Below the pieces are notes generated by a model that did no database searches, was not told the DNA's origin, and worked only from the letters and a program-made list of their open reading frames with translations. DNA of 47,467 nt, taken from the NCBI GenBank assembly GCA_947303185.1, contig CAMYXF010000014.1, positions 1-47,467 of the forward strand. Direction: 5' to 3'. Below are positions 27,429 to 35,941 of this stretch, one piece after another. A program made the position numbers and the translations under genes. How positions within the stretch are numbered: the stretch's first letter is position 1; each line of letters begins with the position of its first letter. Origin of the DNA: an uncultured Clostridia bacterium (GTDB lineage: Bacteria > Bacillota > Clostridia > Saccharofermentanales > Saccharofermentanaceae).

Positions 27429-27920
27429 CTAAAAGCTATTAGATTTTCGCAATTCATCCCTTACAAGCATCAGAGAATACCCAAGCAAATTCTGTCCTTT
27501 CCAGGCATTTATTTCATGTCGGTTATTATCTGTCAAGGACAGACCGATTCCCCAGATCGGATCTTTAACAGCACACTCTGCCAATATGTTATCGCCTGTA
27601 TCCAGCAATGCTTTTCTTAAGTCATCATTCTGCATGAATTTCTCAACCAAGCCTTTATATATAATGACTTGTCTCATTCCATTCCAAACGGAGTCATTAT
27701 AGTTCGATACTTTGCGGCCGAATTCCTTGATAAGAACAACATCATCCGTATTCAGTATTTCTGACGCAATATCTTTATCTTCAAACAAGACAGCTTTTTC
27801 ATACATCATGTACTGTTCCATAGAAGAAAACTTGATCCCTTCAACAGAAAAGTCAGATAAATACCAGTTACTTAAGAATCCGTATGGTTCATCAGGATTG
27901 TGAAAACCGATTACGCCCAT
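27429..27920 (-). CDS. NADAR family protein (YbiA-like N-glycosidase / ADP-ribose hydrolase)
   Basis: 163 residues, the normal length of a single NADAR domain. Key segments: YGFLSNWY (13-20), FSSMEQYMMYEKAVLF (31-46), WGIGLSLTDN and AWKGQNLLGYSLMLVRDEL near the end. Members cleave N-glycosidic bonds: YbiA acts on early riboflavin intermediates, and other NADAR proteins remove ADP-ribose from guanine in DNA. Which of these applies here cannot be read from sequence. The gene follows the unknown gene 27933-28334 by 12 bases, so they probably form a pair. Confidence 0.88.
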   Translation of the reverse strand: MGVIGFHNPDEPYGFLSNWYLSDFSVEGIKFSSMEQYMMYEKAVLFEDKDIASEILNTDDVVLIKEFGRKVSNYNDSVWNGMRQVIIYKGLVEKFMQNDDLRKALLDTGDNILAECAVKDPIWGIGLSLTDNNRHEINAWKGQNLLGYSLMLVRDELRKSNSF

Positions 27921-27932
27921 GTATATGCCCCA

Positions 27933-28334
27933 CTAAACACTTTCCGTCCACTTTTTTCTAAACTGTTCTTGTTCTTCTGTAGATGGATATTCATTCATTT
28001 CGCAATAATCCCAAAAGCCGTGAACATCTTCCATACTGGGCTTTTTCCCCATTTCCACCAGATAAACCACATCCAAATCACGCATCATTCCTGATTGAAC
28101 AGCATTGATTCTGGCAGCATTACACTTAATGCCATAACCAGATTCCAGAAGTTTATCCCTGAACACCTGAAATGCAGCAAACAGGTCATCACCTTTTTCT
28201 GAAAAATCCATTTCGTCAATTACCGCATTCAGTTCAATAAACTCATCGTAAAAGGAAACGAGAACACTAATCTGTTTCTCGTTTTCACGGCATTCCAAAG
28301 CAACAACAGTTAAATCATAAAATTCAGTATTCAT
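27933..28334 (-). CDS. Hypothetical protein paired with the NADAR gene
   Basis: 133 residues, acidic, soluble, unknown family. No Shine-Dalgarno is visible before the ATG, so translation may be weak or start by another route. It contains SGYGIKCNAARINAVQSGMM, a pattern without a known motif. The position 12 bases upstream of a NADAR gene makes a shared function possible. Confidence 0.6.
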   Translation of the reverse strand: MNTEFYDLTVVALECRENEKQISVLVSFYDEFIELNAVIDEMDFSEKGDDLFAAFQVFRDKLLESGYGIKCNAARINAVQSGMMRDLDVVYLVEMGKKPSMEDVHGFWDYCEMNEYPSTEEQEQFRKKWTESV

Positions 28335-28365
28335 ATCTGTTAGTTATTTCAAAATCAGGCTACTA

Positions 28366-28602
28366 TTATTGAAAAACGCTTTGTATTTTGTTCAATTCAA
28401 AGGTAGCATAAACCTTTTCACAGAACTGGCAGTAATAACCAACGCCGGATTTTTCCAAATTCAGCGCGTCTTTCTTGATTATCTTTTTCTTCTCATATTC
28501 AGGAGTCCAAGACAAGTTGGCAGCCTCGTTGAATAAAGTTCCGGCCTGTCCTGCCTTAACTACTCCCTCAAAACATTTTCTTCCGCACTTTGGACATTCC
28601 AT
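28366..28602 (-). CDS. Small two-CxxC zinc-binding protein (DUF6487-like)
   Basis: 78 residues. An N-terminal C3-P-K-C6 and a C-terminal C58-x2-C61 pair, about 50 residues apart, would form one zinc site, with a conserved SWTPEYEKKK segment between them. The layout resembles DUF6487, whose function is unknown; the name is from memory. AAGGGG is 8 bases before the ATG. Confidence 0.65.
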   Translation of the reverse strand: MECPKCGRKCFEGVVKAGQAGTLFNEAANLSWTPEYEKKKIIKKDALNLEKSGVGYYCQFCEKVYATFELNKIQSVFQ

Positions 28603-28638
28603 CTTTTCTACCCCTTTTTGATTATCCTAATTGAAAAG

Positions 28639-30135
28639 TTATATAACCACGAATACGTATGTATCCCTTACCATCTCAAATGCTGCTGTATCAGTATCAT
28701 AGTATTGTGCCGTGATATAGTGCATATGGAGCTCTTCGTCAACAAAATACCAGGCAGTGATATATTTGCCGTCATCATTCTGTGCTGATACTTCGTAAGC
28801 AGTGAAACCTCCGAGAGTAACCTCTTCAACTTCGCTTACATCATATTCATATCCGTCTTCCATTGTTTCCTGGAATTCATATGCCATTTCTTCAGCAAGA
28901 GAAGGATCGTACTCGCCTGAAATTATTGACAGCTGGATTCTTGTTTCAGTTTCAGAATTGTAATTCTGGAGCACTTCGAGATACGAATAACCCATTTCGT
29001 CCTGCTCGTCACATTCATTCCAGTCGCCCTCATAGAGCTTAACAGCGCCGACCAGATTATCACCCCAGTAACCGTCACCGAATGCATTTGTCTCTACCGG
29101 ATTAAGATCCGGCATCACAATGCTAGACGGATCGAAATTGCTATAGGAAATAAACGTATAATCCATCTTGTCGTCAAGATTTCTAAGATCCATGACATTG
29201 CGGTCAGCATCGTAATAGCCCATGTAAACGCTGTCCCACTTAACATCCATGGTATTCGCACCGTTGATCCAGAGACCGTCGTTGTGGAGCACCAGGATCA
29301 TGAACTGCGCAACACCGTCTATACCACGCGTATTATCGATATCGTCACAGATATCATCAGACGTAATACCATACTGGCTGTATCTGGTCTCAATAATATC
29401 CATTGCTTCATAACCGAAGAGGATCTCATATGTACCGGTAGAATAATTATTATCCAGGACGCGGTAGTCAGCATAATATGTGAACTGGTCATCAGCACCG
29501 AAGACCAGATAAGAACCGTTGTCCTTCCTGATCCAGTCAGTTTCACTGATAATCTCAATATTGCCGTCATACGAAACGTCGAAAAGCCATTCTTCCAGCG
29601 AATCGCCTTCACCGTTAGCATCCATATAAGCGCTGATCTTATCTGCATTGGCAATGAAAAGGACCCATCCGATACAAAGAGCAAGCGAAAGGACCAGACC
29701 TATGATTCCAAGGACTTTACCCTTCTGCTTCTTGGCAAAGGCGATAATAACGCCGATCATACTTACGATAACGCCGACAAGGCTGGTAAGACCAAAAGTA
29801 AAAAGGCCGACCAAGCCGAGAATAAAACCTGCAATGCAGGCACCGTTCGTAGACTGCTTCTGTACAGGAGGATTATAAGAACCCTGCATCTGATAGCCGC
29901 CCTGAGCATAAACAGGCTGCTGATAAACAGGCTGAACAGGTACCGGTTGCTGATAAACAGGCTGGACCGGCTGCGGCTGGACGGGCTGTGCAGGCATAGG
30001 CTGGACCGGTATGGATTGAGCCTGCTGAACAGGCTGTGCGGGCTGAGCGTACTGCTCTGCCGGAATCGGTGCTCCGCAGCTCTCACAGAATTTAGTGCCG
30101 TTGCTATATGCTCCGCAATTAGGACATACTGACAT
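28639..30135 (-). CDS. Zinc ribbon + Pro/Gln/Tyr repeat + DUF4190 membrane helices + large extracellular domain
   Basis: 498 residues. Cytoplasmic zinc ribbon (C4-x2-C7, C17-x2-C20), a low-complexity Q/P/V/Y linker (about 26-92), two to three membrane helices (about 98-170) of DUF4190 type, then an extracellular acidic, tyrosine-rich domain of about 330 residues without cysteines. The ectodomain contains a beta-rich part (GADDQFTYYADYRVLDNNY) and a late part (VSEVEEVTLGGFTAYEVSAQ) like the surface lipoproteins of this region. Likely a sensor or surface anchor; function unknown. Own promoter with extended -10. Confidence 0.75.
   Translation of the reverse strand: MSVCPNCGAYSNGTKFCESCGAPIPAEQYAQPAQPVQQAQSIPVQPMPAQPVQPQPVQPVYQQPVPVQPVYQQPVYAQGGYQMQGSYNPPVQKQSTNGACIAGFILGLVGLFTFGLTSLVGVIVSMIGVIIAFAKKQKGKVLGIIGLVLSLALCIGWVLFIANADKISAYMDANGEGDSLEEWLFDVSYDGNIEIISETDWIRKDNGSYLVFGADDQFTYYADYRVLDNNYSTGTYEILFGYEAMDIIETRYSQYGITSDDICDDIDNTRGIDGVAQFMILVLHNDGLWINGANTMDVKWDSVYMGYYDADRNVMDLRNLDDKMDYTFISYSNFDPSSIVMPDLNPVETNAFGDGYWGDNLVGAVKLYEGDWNECDEQDEMGYSYLEVLQNYNSETETRIQLSIISGEYDPSLAEEMAYEFQETMEDGYEYDVSEVEEVTLGGFTAYEVSAQNDDGKYITAWYFVDEELHMHYITAQYYDTDTAAFEMVRDTYVFVVI
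29905..30058 (-). repeat. Low-complexity repeat encoding a Val/Gln/Pro/Tyr linker
   Basis: Short imperfect tandem units (variants of gctgaacaggctg on the plus strand) inside the zinc-ribbon gene encode PVQPVYQQP-type repeats. Units differ in length, so slippage could change the linker. Confidence 0.6.
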
Positions 30136-30205
30136 GCTTTTACCCTCCCCATATCACTGCTCTAATATATAGTTTCAAAATGTAAAATGATTTTTATCGC
30201 TATAT

Positions 30206-30214
30206 ATTATATCA
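30206..30214 (-). promoter_or_regulatory. Extended -10 promoter of the zinc-ribbon surface protein
   Basis: TGATATAAT on the minus strand with TATAAT at 30211-30206, about 70 bases before the ATG. A TTTACA lies 19 bases upstream as a possible -35. Confidence 0.55.
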
Positions 30215-30246
30215 ATAAATAGGAATTCAGTGTAAAAGCTTAAAGG

Positions 30247-31056
30247 TCAGTCCGCCGGTTTGCCCTTTAACCTGTCATAGAAAATGCAGATCAGGATCGC
30301 AACAACAGGCAATACAACATAATCCATGACATTTTGAGCAATTTCAACTGCCTGACAAATCGGTGCTTCGTGTACATAACCGAATAATCCGTCAACGATC
30401 CTGAATGTTGAATCGCTAAATGCGTGGAGCAGCATGACAAGCAGCAGATTATCAGAGAGCATATAGATTGCCGCAATAAACATTCCCCACAAAAAACAAG
30501 ACGGCACCTGCATCAGAGGGTTTTCGCCAAAAAGAATATTTGGAGCGTGACTTAGTCCGAAGAATGCTCCTGCAATTACCACTGTGATGATCCTCTGCTT
30601 GACGGTCTTGGAATTGTACATGATCAGGCCGTTCATCATAAGGGCCCTGTGCAGAAGCTCTTCAAAGAAGCCGGTTGCAAACTGCTGGACAATGACTATG
30701 ATCAGGGTAGTAAGGACACTTGTTGTAAATATATAAGCTGTGAAAAGCTTAAAGAACGGTGCAATGATATAAAGAATAATTGGGATCAGTACGATCCAAG
30801 TCCATACCGGTATCCTGTTCGAAAACAGCTTCTTAACAGGATATTTGCTCTCACCACGCTTTGAATATCCATTAAGCATCACCAGCATCACTATGCCGAA
30901 TACAATTCTCATCACAATATCTGCGCACAAAAGCATGTTGTAATCCGGGAACACGTTGAGATAAACCCAGACTACTTCTATAGCCAGAAAAACACCCAAT
31001 ATTACTGCTGCCTGTATTATCGGCTTAGTTATCGCTTTCCTCTTATCCATTTCCAT
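30247..31056 (-). CDS. CPBP family intramembrane glutamic protease (CAAX/Abi type)
   Basis: 269 residues, about eight membrane helices. The three catalytic blocks are present: E132-E133-x3-R137 (FEELLHR), F-x3-H170 (FFGLSH) and H211 (LLHAFSD). Members include prenyl-protein proteases, bacteriocin self-immunity proteins and regulators of signal proteins; no bacteriocin gene is near, so the substrate is unknown. AAGGAG precedes the ATG. Divergent from the gluzincin lipoprotein gene. Confidence 0.9.
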   Translation of the reverse strand: MEMDKRKAITKPIIQAAVILGVFLAIEVVWVYLNVFPDYNMLLCADIVMRIVFGIVMLVMLNGYSKRGESKYPVKKLFSNRIPVWTWIVLIPIILYIIAPFFKLFTAYIFTTSVLTTLIIVIVQQFATGFFEELLHRALMMNGLIMYNSKTVKQRIITVVIAGAFFGLSHAPNILFGENPLMQVPSCFLWGMFIAAIYMLSDNLLLVMLLHAFSDSTFRIVDGLFGYVHEAPICQAVEIAQNVMDYVVLPVVAILICIFYDRLKGKPAD

Positions 31057-31117
31057 TTCTCTCCTTTTACTTCCTTTTAGGAATTATCAGAGGTTAGACG
31101 GATGAGATCCGCTTTCG

Positions 31118-31146
31118 TTACAAAAAAATACACCCCATGTTATAAT
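31118..31146 (+). promoter_or_regulatory. Promoter of the gluzincin lipoprotein
   Basis: TTACAA (31118-31123), 17-base spacer, and TATAAT (31141-31146) preceded by TGT, an extended -10. Leader of about 45 bases, then AAAGGGG before the ATG. Confidence 0.7.
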
Positions 31147-31196
31147 GACATTGCAACTTATAAACTATTTTTGAGTTTTAAGAAAGGGGATGGATT

Positions 31197-32387
31197 ATGA
31201 AAAGAATCAAGGCACTTTCAATTCTGCTGATGGCTTCAATGTTTGCAGGTAACATGCTGTTATGCTCATGCAGCAAACCGGCTGAGACTTCAGACACAAT
31301 TGCAGAAGAGACAACGACTACTGCTGCTACGACCACAACAGCAGCTACGACCACAGAAGAAACAACCGAAGAGATCACTGAACCGACAAATTTCATACCG
31401 GACATCTCTTTTACTACCAATTACGAAGAGATTACGCTTGACGGTGATCCGGACAGTGTATTTGTCTCCACAGATTACTGCTATCTGGAATCTGAGAAAT
31501 ACTTCCTTCTCATTGAACCCGGAATTAAACTTCCCGGTGACTACGCAGTCAATCTGGACGCGATCATTGATGAGATCGAGAAAGAACTCGGTTTGGAGCT
31601 CTGCACTCCTGATTACGAATACTCACATGGGATCATTGACAATTCCGTATACTACGACGGTTTCAATCCCTGGGATAACTGGAGTATAGGAACAAAACTC
31701 CCTATATTCCTTATTGCAGATGAGACTGACGAAGGACTGATCTCCTGCGGTGATGGTGAGAGTGTTGTACTTGTTGAATACGAGTTGTTCTCTGATGAGG
31801 TTTGGGATTCATGCCCGAGTTACTACGAAAACTCTGATTGGAGAAGACTTGATTATATTGACTATACAACAGCCGCGCACGAGTTAACTCATGCGGTCGC
31901 AGGCAGAAACGGAAAGGCTTCCAAAATAGTAAGTGAAGGCATTGCCGAATATATGGGACGCACGGTTATTGCAGCGCTGGCTTCAGACTACCCGTCAATC
32001 GGTATTACCTATGACAGACACTATCTTTACGACAACGGAGTACCGGAACCGGTCAATGCTGATAACGCAGAGAGCATTTTCCTTGACGATTACGAGGAGA
32101 TCGACCACGCAAACCGTGGCGCCGAATATGTTTACGGCAGATATTTCTGGCAGTTCCTTTTCGAGAATTACGGCAGCGATGCATACTTCAGATACAATGA
32201 GGAAATCAAGTCTTATCACATCGAAGGCTGGTATGGCTACTACGAGGCAGGCACCAACCAGAAATTCACCGACGGTGTAAAGGTAGTCTTCGGAGATGAT
32301 GTTTTCGAGAAGTTCGGTGACTGGTGCGTTGAAAACGATGCTCTTCAGTCAGTGGATGGAGTATATCCGATGCCTGATGAATACTAA
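31197..32387 (+). CDS. Lipoprotein with a gluzincin (HExxH) metalloprotease domain
   Basis: 396 residues. Signal peptide with lipobox LCSC (C25), then a Thr/Glu linker (residues 31-64, TTTAATTTT type) as in cell-surface lipoproteins, then a catalytic domain. The zinc motif H228-E-L-T-H232 and a downstream EGIAEY (E247 likely third ligand) fit the peptidase MA clan. The region before contains FLIADETDEG and after it YVYGRYFWQFLFENYG, similar to the substrate-shaping helices of that clan. The target is unknown, possibly host or cell-wall proteins. One of only two plus-strand genes in the right half, ending at a hairpin terminator. Confidence 0.85.
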   Translation: MKRIKALSILLMASMFAGNMLLCSCSKPAETSDTIAEETTTTAATTTTAATTTEETTEEITEPTNFIPDISFTTNYEEITLDGDPDSVFVSTDYCYLESEKYFLLIEPGIKLPGDYAVNLDAIIDEIEKELGLELCTPDYEYSHGIIDNSVYYDGFNPWDNWSIGTKLPIFLIADETDEGLISCGDGESVVLVEYELFSDEVWDSCPSYYENSDWRRLDYIDYTTAAHELTHAVAGRNGKASKIVSEGIAEYMGRTVIAALASDYPSIGITYDRHYLYDNGVPEPVNADNAESIFLDDYEEIDHANRGAEYVYGRYFWQFLFENYGSDAYFRYNEEIKSYHIEGWYGYYEAGTNQKFTDGVKVVFGDDVFEKFGDWCVENDALQSVDGVYPMPDEY

Positions 32388-32412
32388 GCATCTGAAAAAA
32401 GTCATTATATTG

Positions 32413-32438
32413 GGGTTGTCTCAAGCTTGAGGCAGCCC
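32413..32438 (+). terminator. Terminator after the gluzincin lipoprotein
   Basis: GGGTTGTCTCAAG pairs with CTTGAGGCAGCCC (two G-U pairs), followed by TTTTATTTT. The core resembles the hairpin at 14474-14506. Confidence 0.85.
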
Positions 32439-32462
32439 TTTTATTTTCGAGTTCCTGAAACA

Positions 32463-32488
32463 TACAGTAAACTGCCCCGATTACTGTA
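32463..32488. repeat. Inverted repeat between two convergent terminators
   Basis: TACAGTAA (32463-32470) and TTACTGTA (32481-32488), a perfect 8-bp pair around a 10-base centre. It lies between the terminators of two converging genes; it may be an extra hairpin or a protein site. No function assigned. Confidence 0.35.
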
Positions 32489-32512
32489 CGTTTTACGTAT
32501 TCCTACCCTAAA

Positions 32513-32531
32513 AAGCGGGATAAACCCGCTT
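32513..32531 (-). terminator. Terminator of the lipoprotein gene 32565-33764
   Basis: AAGCGGG / CCCGCTT with a 5-base loop; on the minus strand the stem is followed by TTT and a short T-rich run. Lies 34 bases after the stop. Confidence 0.75.
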
Positions 32532-32564
32532 GTATTTGTTAATGCTTTTAGTTTTTGCATCATA

Positions 32565-33764
32565 TCAATACTCAAATATCCAAGTCCAGTAAAACAATAT
32601 ATAGTTCGGAATATAATCGTTCGAATCAGAACTGATCATACCGTTTCTTATATCATCCCAGGTTGCCTTACTGCTGTTTACAAGAACAAAGGCATCAATC
32701 ACCTCATTTTCGCCTTTAACGTATTCACCGCTTAAAGGCACCTCGAAATGCTTTAGAGATAAATAAGAATCCTCACAATCAAGTGTTTCAAGACTACAAT
32801 CTCTGATCTTCAGATCATAATAAGGACCGCCATCGCAGACTATATATTCGAAATACAATACCGGATAAGAATCCTTTTCTTCCTCATATAATTCTTCGCT
32901 TACAGCTTCTTCGTCCAAGGTGTAATAACTGGCGATAAGAATCGATGCTGCTTCTCCATTCCTGGTCGCATTATAAAATGCATACCAAAGATCCTCTCCT
33001 GAAGTTATCTCCATGTCTTCGACGACGACCACATCGTTTTCTTTCGCCCATTCAAGACATTCTTCTGCTGTTCCGTACATTCCGTTAAAGTACGCTTCGC
33101 AGAATTCATCATACCCTTCAGGAAGAACTCTCATTTCCAGTTCATTACCGTATTCAAAGAATTCACAAACAACCTTCTGGTCTTCGCACAAGGTAACAAC
33201 CAGGAATCTTCCGGAAGGATCAATATAAGTATCGAAAAATACGGCCTCAGTCATAGCACCGCCGTCATTACCGTTCGGGTAATCGCCATATATTGCGCCC
33301 ATTGCTTTATAATCCGGAGACCAGCCGTGAACATTGTTTTCAGAAGCCCACTCAGAAAACATATCGCTTCGTATTACTTCGAATCCATAACCATGATAAA
33401 TGCCCCTGACACTTATTGAGCTTTCATCGGTGATCTGATCGAATCTCGATTCTGCGTAAGAAATAAAATCAGCCTCATCAACAGGCTTATCATTAAAGAA
33501 AGTGAACGGATTTTCAGTAAGCCTGTATGGCGTAACATCATATCTGAAGTTTTCCGGATCACAACCCGGTCCAATACTATAGTATTTTTCTTCGACCACA
33601 CGTTCAGTGTAATCAGGATTGATCTGAGCTGCACCTGCCAGAGAGACTTCGGAAGATGAAGTTTGTTCCGCAGTACAACCCGCAAGAAGTGTCGCAGCAG
33701 CGATCAGGGCAGCTCCGGCCGCATATGCAGGTTTCTTTACTCCTTTAATACATTCTATCTTCAT
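32565..33764 (-). CDS. Lipoprotein with a shared unnamed extracellular domain
   Basis: 399 residues, signal peptide and lipobox LAGC (C30). Residues about 70-204 align with residues 135-256 of the membrane protein at 46579-47349: SVRGIY...GFEVIRSD matches SIRGVF...SFLVIRSD, and the DPSG-RF-VV block ending in EFFE matches a DPSD-KF-VV block ending in EFFE. A second, unrelated-looking C-terminal domain of about 190 residues (about 210-399) is present only here. No catalytic motif is apparent. Probably a surface-exposed binding protein. Ends at the terminator 32513-32531. Confidence 0.75.
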   Translation of the reverse strand: MKIECIKGVKKPAYAAGAALIAAATLLAGCTAEQTSSSEVSLAGAAQINPDYTERVVEEKYYSIGPGCDPENFRYDVTPYRLTENPFTFFNDKPVDEADFISYAESRFDQITDESSISVRGIYHGYGFEVIRSDMFSEWASENNVHGWSPDYKAMGAIYGDYPNGNDGGAMTEAVFFDTYIDPSGRFLVVTLCEDQKVVCEFFEYGNELEMRVLPEGYDEFCEAYFNGMYGTAEECLEWAKENDVVVVEDMEITSGEDLWYAFYNATRNGEAASILIASYYTLDEEAVSEELYEEEKDSYPVLYFEYIVCDGGPYYDLKIRDCSLETLDCEDSYLSLKHFEVPLSGEYVKGENEVIDAFVLVNSSKATWDDIRNGMISSDSNDYIPNYILFYWTWIFEY

Positions 33765-33806
33765 AACAAATCCCCATATAAAGTTTCATGCAAAAAGTCG
33801 CTGTGC

Positions 33807-34553
33807 TTAATAATCCTCAGAAACATATATCAGATATGCAACGTTGCCGTAATCATCCCTGATTTTCTTATAGCCGACGATCCTTGATTCCGAATCGTTT
33901 ACCTTGATCCGGATGCCCTTATCAAAAGTATTCAGCATGTTGTAGAACTCTGTATCCTGAGCGCCTTCGCTATAGCGGTCTACAAACGTATTGTATACTT
34001 CCATTGCCTTATCGGGGTCATGGATCTTTACCTTCATGGTAAATTCAACTGCATGGGTAGACTCAGTTCCTTCTATATTAAAGCTTACGATGTGGTCAAT
34101 ATGCTCATCCGGAAGTATCTGGTCATAGAACATGTACACACCGTAACCGGTGGAATCAACCTGGGAATAGCAAGGGCGCTTAAGTTCCTTATCGAAATTC
34201 TTAAGCTCTTCAAAATCATATGCATGAGCGAGGTCGTGATAGTACTCATATTCGGCAACGATCTCTTCGGTCGTAAAATCCTGAATGATGTAGTAGTTGT
34301 CCCATCCTTTATATCCACCGCCCTCATAATAGTCTCTTCCCTGGGTCTCTCTGGTAGGAACAGGAGTCGGATCAGGATTATCCCTGTAAAAACTTGTCTC
34401 TTCCTCTTCTTCTTCATCATCCTCAGCCCAGATATCTGACGTCGGAGAAGTATTATAGTTCAGGACATTTACAACAAGTGCAGTTATTCCTGCAGTTATG
34501 GTTAATGCCGCAGCGACGGATACAACACTTGCGATTACCGCTTTTTTATTCAT
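33807..34553 (-). CDS. Membrane-anchored extracellular protein of unknown function
   Basis: 248 residues. One N-terminal helix (about residues 7-32, AVIASVVSVAAALTITAG) anchors it, followed by a strongly acidic spacer (DDEEEEEET), a flexible Pro/Thr segment, and a folded domain from about residue 85 with an acidic, tyrosine-rich composition like its neighbours. No lipobox. AAAGGG precedes the ATG. It is 42 bases upstream of the lipoprotein gene 32565-33764 on the same strand, so the two may be co-expressed. Confidence 0.65.
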   Translation of the reverse strand: MNKKAVIASVVSVAAALTITAGITALVVNVLNYNTSPTSDIWAEDDEEEEEETSFYRDNPDPTPVPTRETQGRDYYEGGGYKGWDNYYIIQDFTTEEIVAEYEYYHDLAHAYDFEELKNFDKELKRPCYSQVDSTGYGVYMFYDQILPDEHIDHIVSFNIEGTESTHAVEFTMKVKIHDPDKAMEVYNTFVDRYSEGAQDTEFYNMLNTFDKGIRIKVNDSESRIVGYKKIRDDYGNVAYLIYVSEDY

Positions 34554-34636
34554 AATAAGACCCTTTCTTGCTTTAGGTTTCCCTCAATACAGATATAAAG
34601 GGGTAATTGTTGCACCGATTTTGAAGCAAAAATCAG

Positions 34637-35806
34637 TTATTCCACATACATGATCGTCTCAAGTTCATCAAAACCGTAATGTCTGAATGAGATCCTGTAG
34701 TCAGGATGCATCTCGAGGACGAGGTTTGCCAACGTAACAAAGTCTTCGAACTTATGGTAGACGGAAATAGCCATTCTCGGTCGGTTCTCCATAATGAGCT
34801 TGCGTGCACCTACCAAAGCTTCGTACTCAGCACCTTCAATATCCATCTTGATGAATGTAATTCTCTTGCCCTCAAGCACTTCATCAAGAGCAACAGTCTC
34901 GATCTCCTCAACGCCTTCGAAGTTCCTCTTCTCGGCCTCTTCCTTGCTGATTATGCATGAAGTCTCGAAAGCATCTGCGGCGAAATAAACCTTCTTATGT
35001 ACGTCTGCAGTGCCATAGGGATAGAGGTCGCACTTTCCGAGAGGCTCAAGAGCAGCTTTGCTCTTCTCATAATTCTTAGGATCAGCTTCAAAAGAATAAA
35101 TGTGCTCAAAGCCCTTGTGGCCGCACCAGCCAGCAAAGTTGAAGCATGTAGCTCCGTCAAAGCAGCCGCAGTCTACGAATACTTCATTTTCTCCCGCTTC
35201 GAAGAAGTCGAAATACTGACCCTGGTTATTGCGCCAGTCGAAGATTCCTGAGCAGATATTCTTTTCGCTGATTCCGATTTCTTCAACAAGGCGCTTCCTG
35301 GTCTCATCAGCTACGGGCTTCTTTGAATATGAGATAACGAATGTCTTATCGCCGTAAAGTGATTTGTTCTCTGAAAGTTCTTTATCAGTGATCACCATGA
35401 TTCCCGTCGGTTGATCAACAGGGCCTTTGCTCTCATCAGGATCAATGAACGCATCTACCTTAACGCCAAACTGTTTAAATCTTCCGGCAAGATAATGTCC
35501 TGCTGCACCGGCACCATAGATCAGGCAGTGTGAACCTTTCTGGATCTTCTCAACATATACCTGCATGTCGCTGTTCAGATTTCTGTACTTTGACTCAAGT
35601 CCTGTTATATAACCAACATCTCCCGTGGATGCATACATGATCTTTGCCTCAAAGATCTTCTTCGATATCTCGTCATTAAGATGTGCATATACGTTTCTTG
35701 CCATCTCAAGGAAATCAGCATTCATATCACCTGAGGCTCTAAGAGCCTTCTGCTTGTCAGCTGCTTTATCAGAGCCAAATTCAATACGCTTATCATGTAT
35801 ACTCAT
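34637..35806 (-). CDS. FkbM-family SAM methyltransferase with N-terminal Rossmann-like domain
   Basis: About 389 residues from the chosen ATG. The C-terminal half is an FkbM-type methyltransferase: SAM-binding VFVDCGCFDGATCFNF, FEADPKNYEKSK, and the catalytic-region IKMDIEGAEYEALVGA. The first half contains a nucleotide- or sugar-fold motif CLIYGAGAAGHYLAGRFKQFG, as in proteins that modify glycans or polyketides. The acceptor is unknown; a cell-surface glycan is possible. Alternative starts at 35824 and 35851 give extra residues (MERIKV, MLWKCKSKC) and cannot be excluded. Confidence 0.85.
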   Translation of the reverse strand: MSIHDKRIEFGSDKAADKQKALRASGDMNADFLEMARNVYAHLNDEISKKIFEAKIMYASTGDVGYITGLESKYRNLNSDMQVYVEKIQKGSHCLIYGAGAAGHYLAGRFKQFGVKVDAFIDPDESKGPVDQPTGIMVITDKELSENKSLYGDKTFVISYSKKPVADETRKRLVEEIGISEKNICSGIFDWRNNQGQYFDFFEAGENEVFVDCGCFDGATCFNFAGWCGHKGFEHIYSFEADPKNYEKSKAALEPLGKCDLYPYGTADVHKKVYFAADAFETSCIISKEEAEKRNFEGVEEIETVALDEVLEGKRITFIKMDIEGAEYEALVGARKLIMENRPRMAISVYHKFEDFVTLANLVLEMHPDYRISFRHYGFDELETIMYVE

Positions 35807-35883
35807 TACCTTTATCCTCTCCATACATTTCGATTTGCATTTCCATAACATACTATCACTTACTTTGCTTCTTTCAAAAATAT

Positions 35884-35911
35884 AAAGGTCTTAGAATACA
35901 CCAAGACCTTT
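35884..35911 (-). terminator. Terminator of the GNAT gene 35942-36358
   Basis: AAAGGTCTT / AAGACCTTT with a 10-base loop, followed on the minus strand by TATATTTTT. It lies 30 bases after the GNAT stop and upstream of the FkbM gene. Confidence 0.75.
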
Positions 35912-35941
35912 ATTTCATTATAAATTTGTTATCATATTAAA

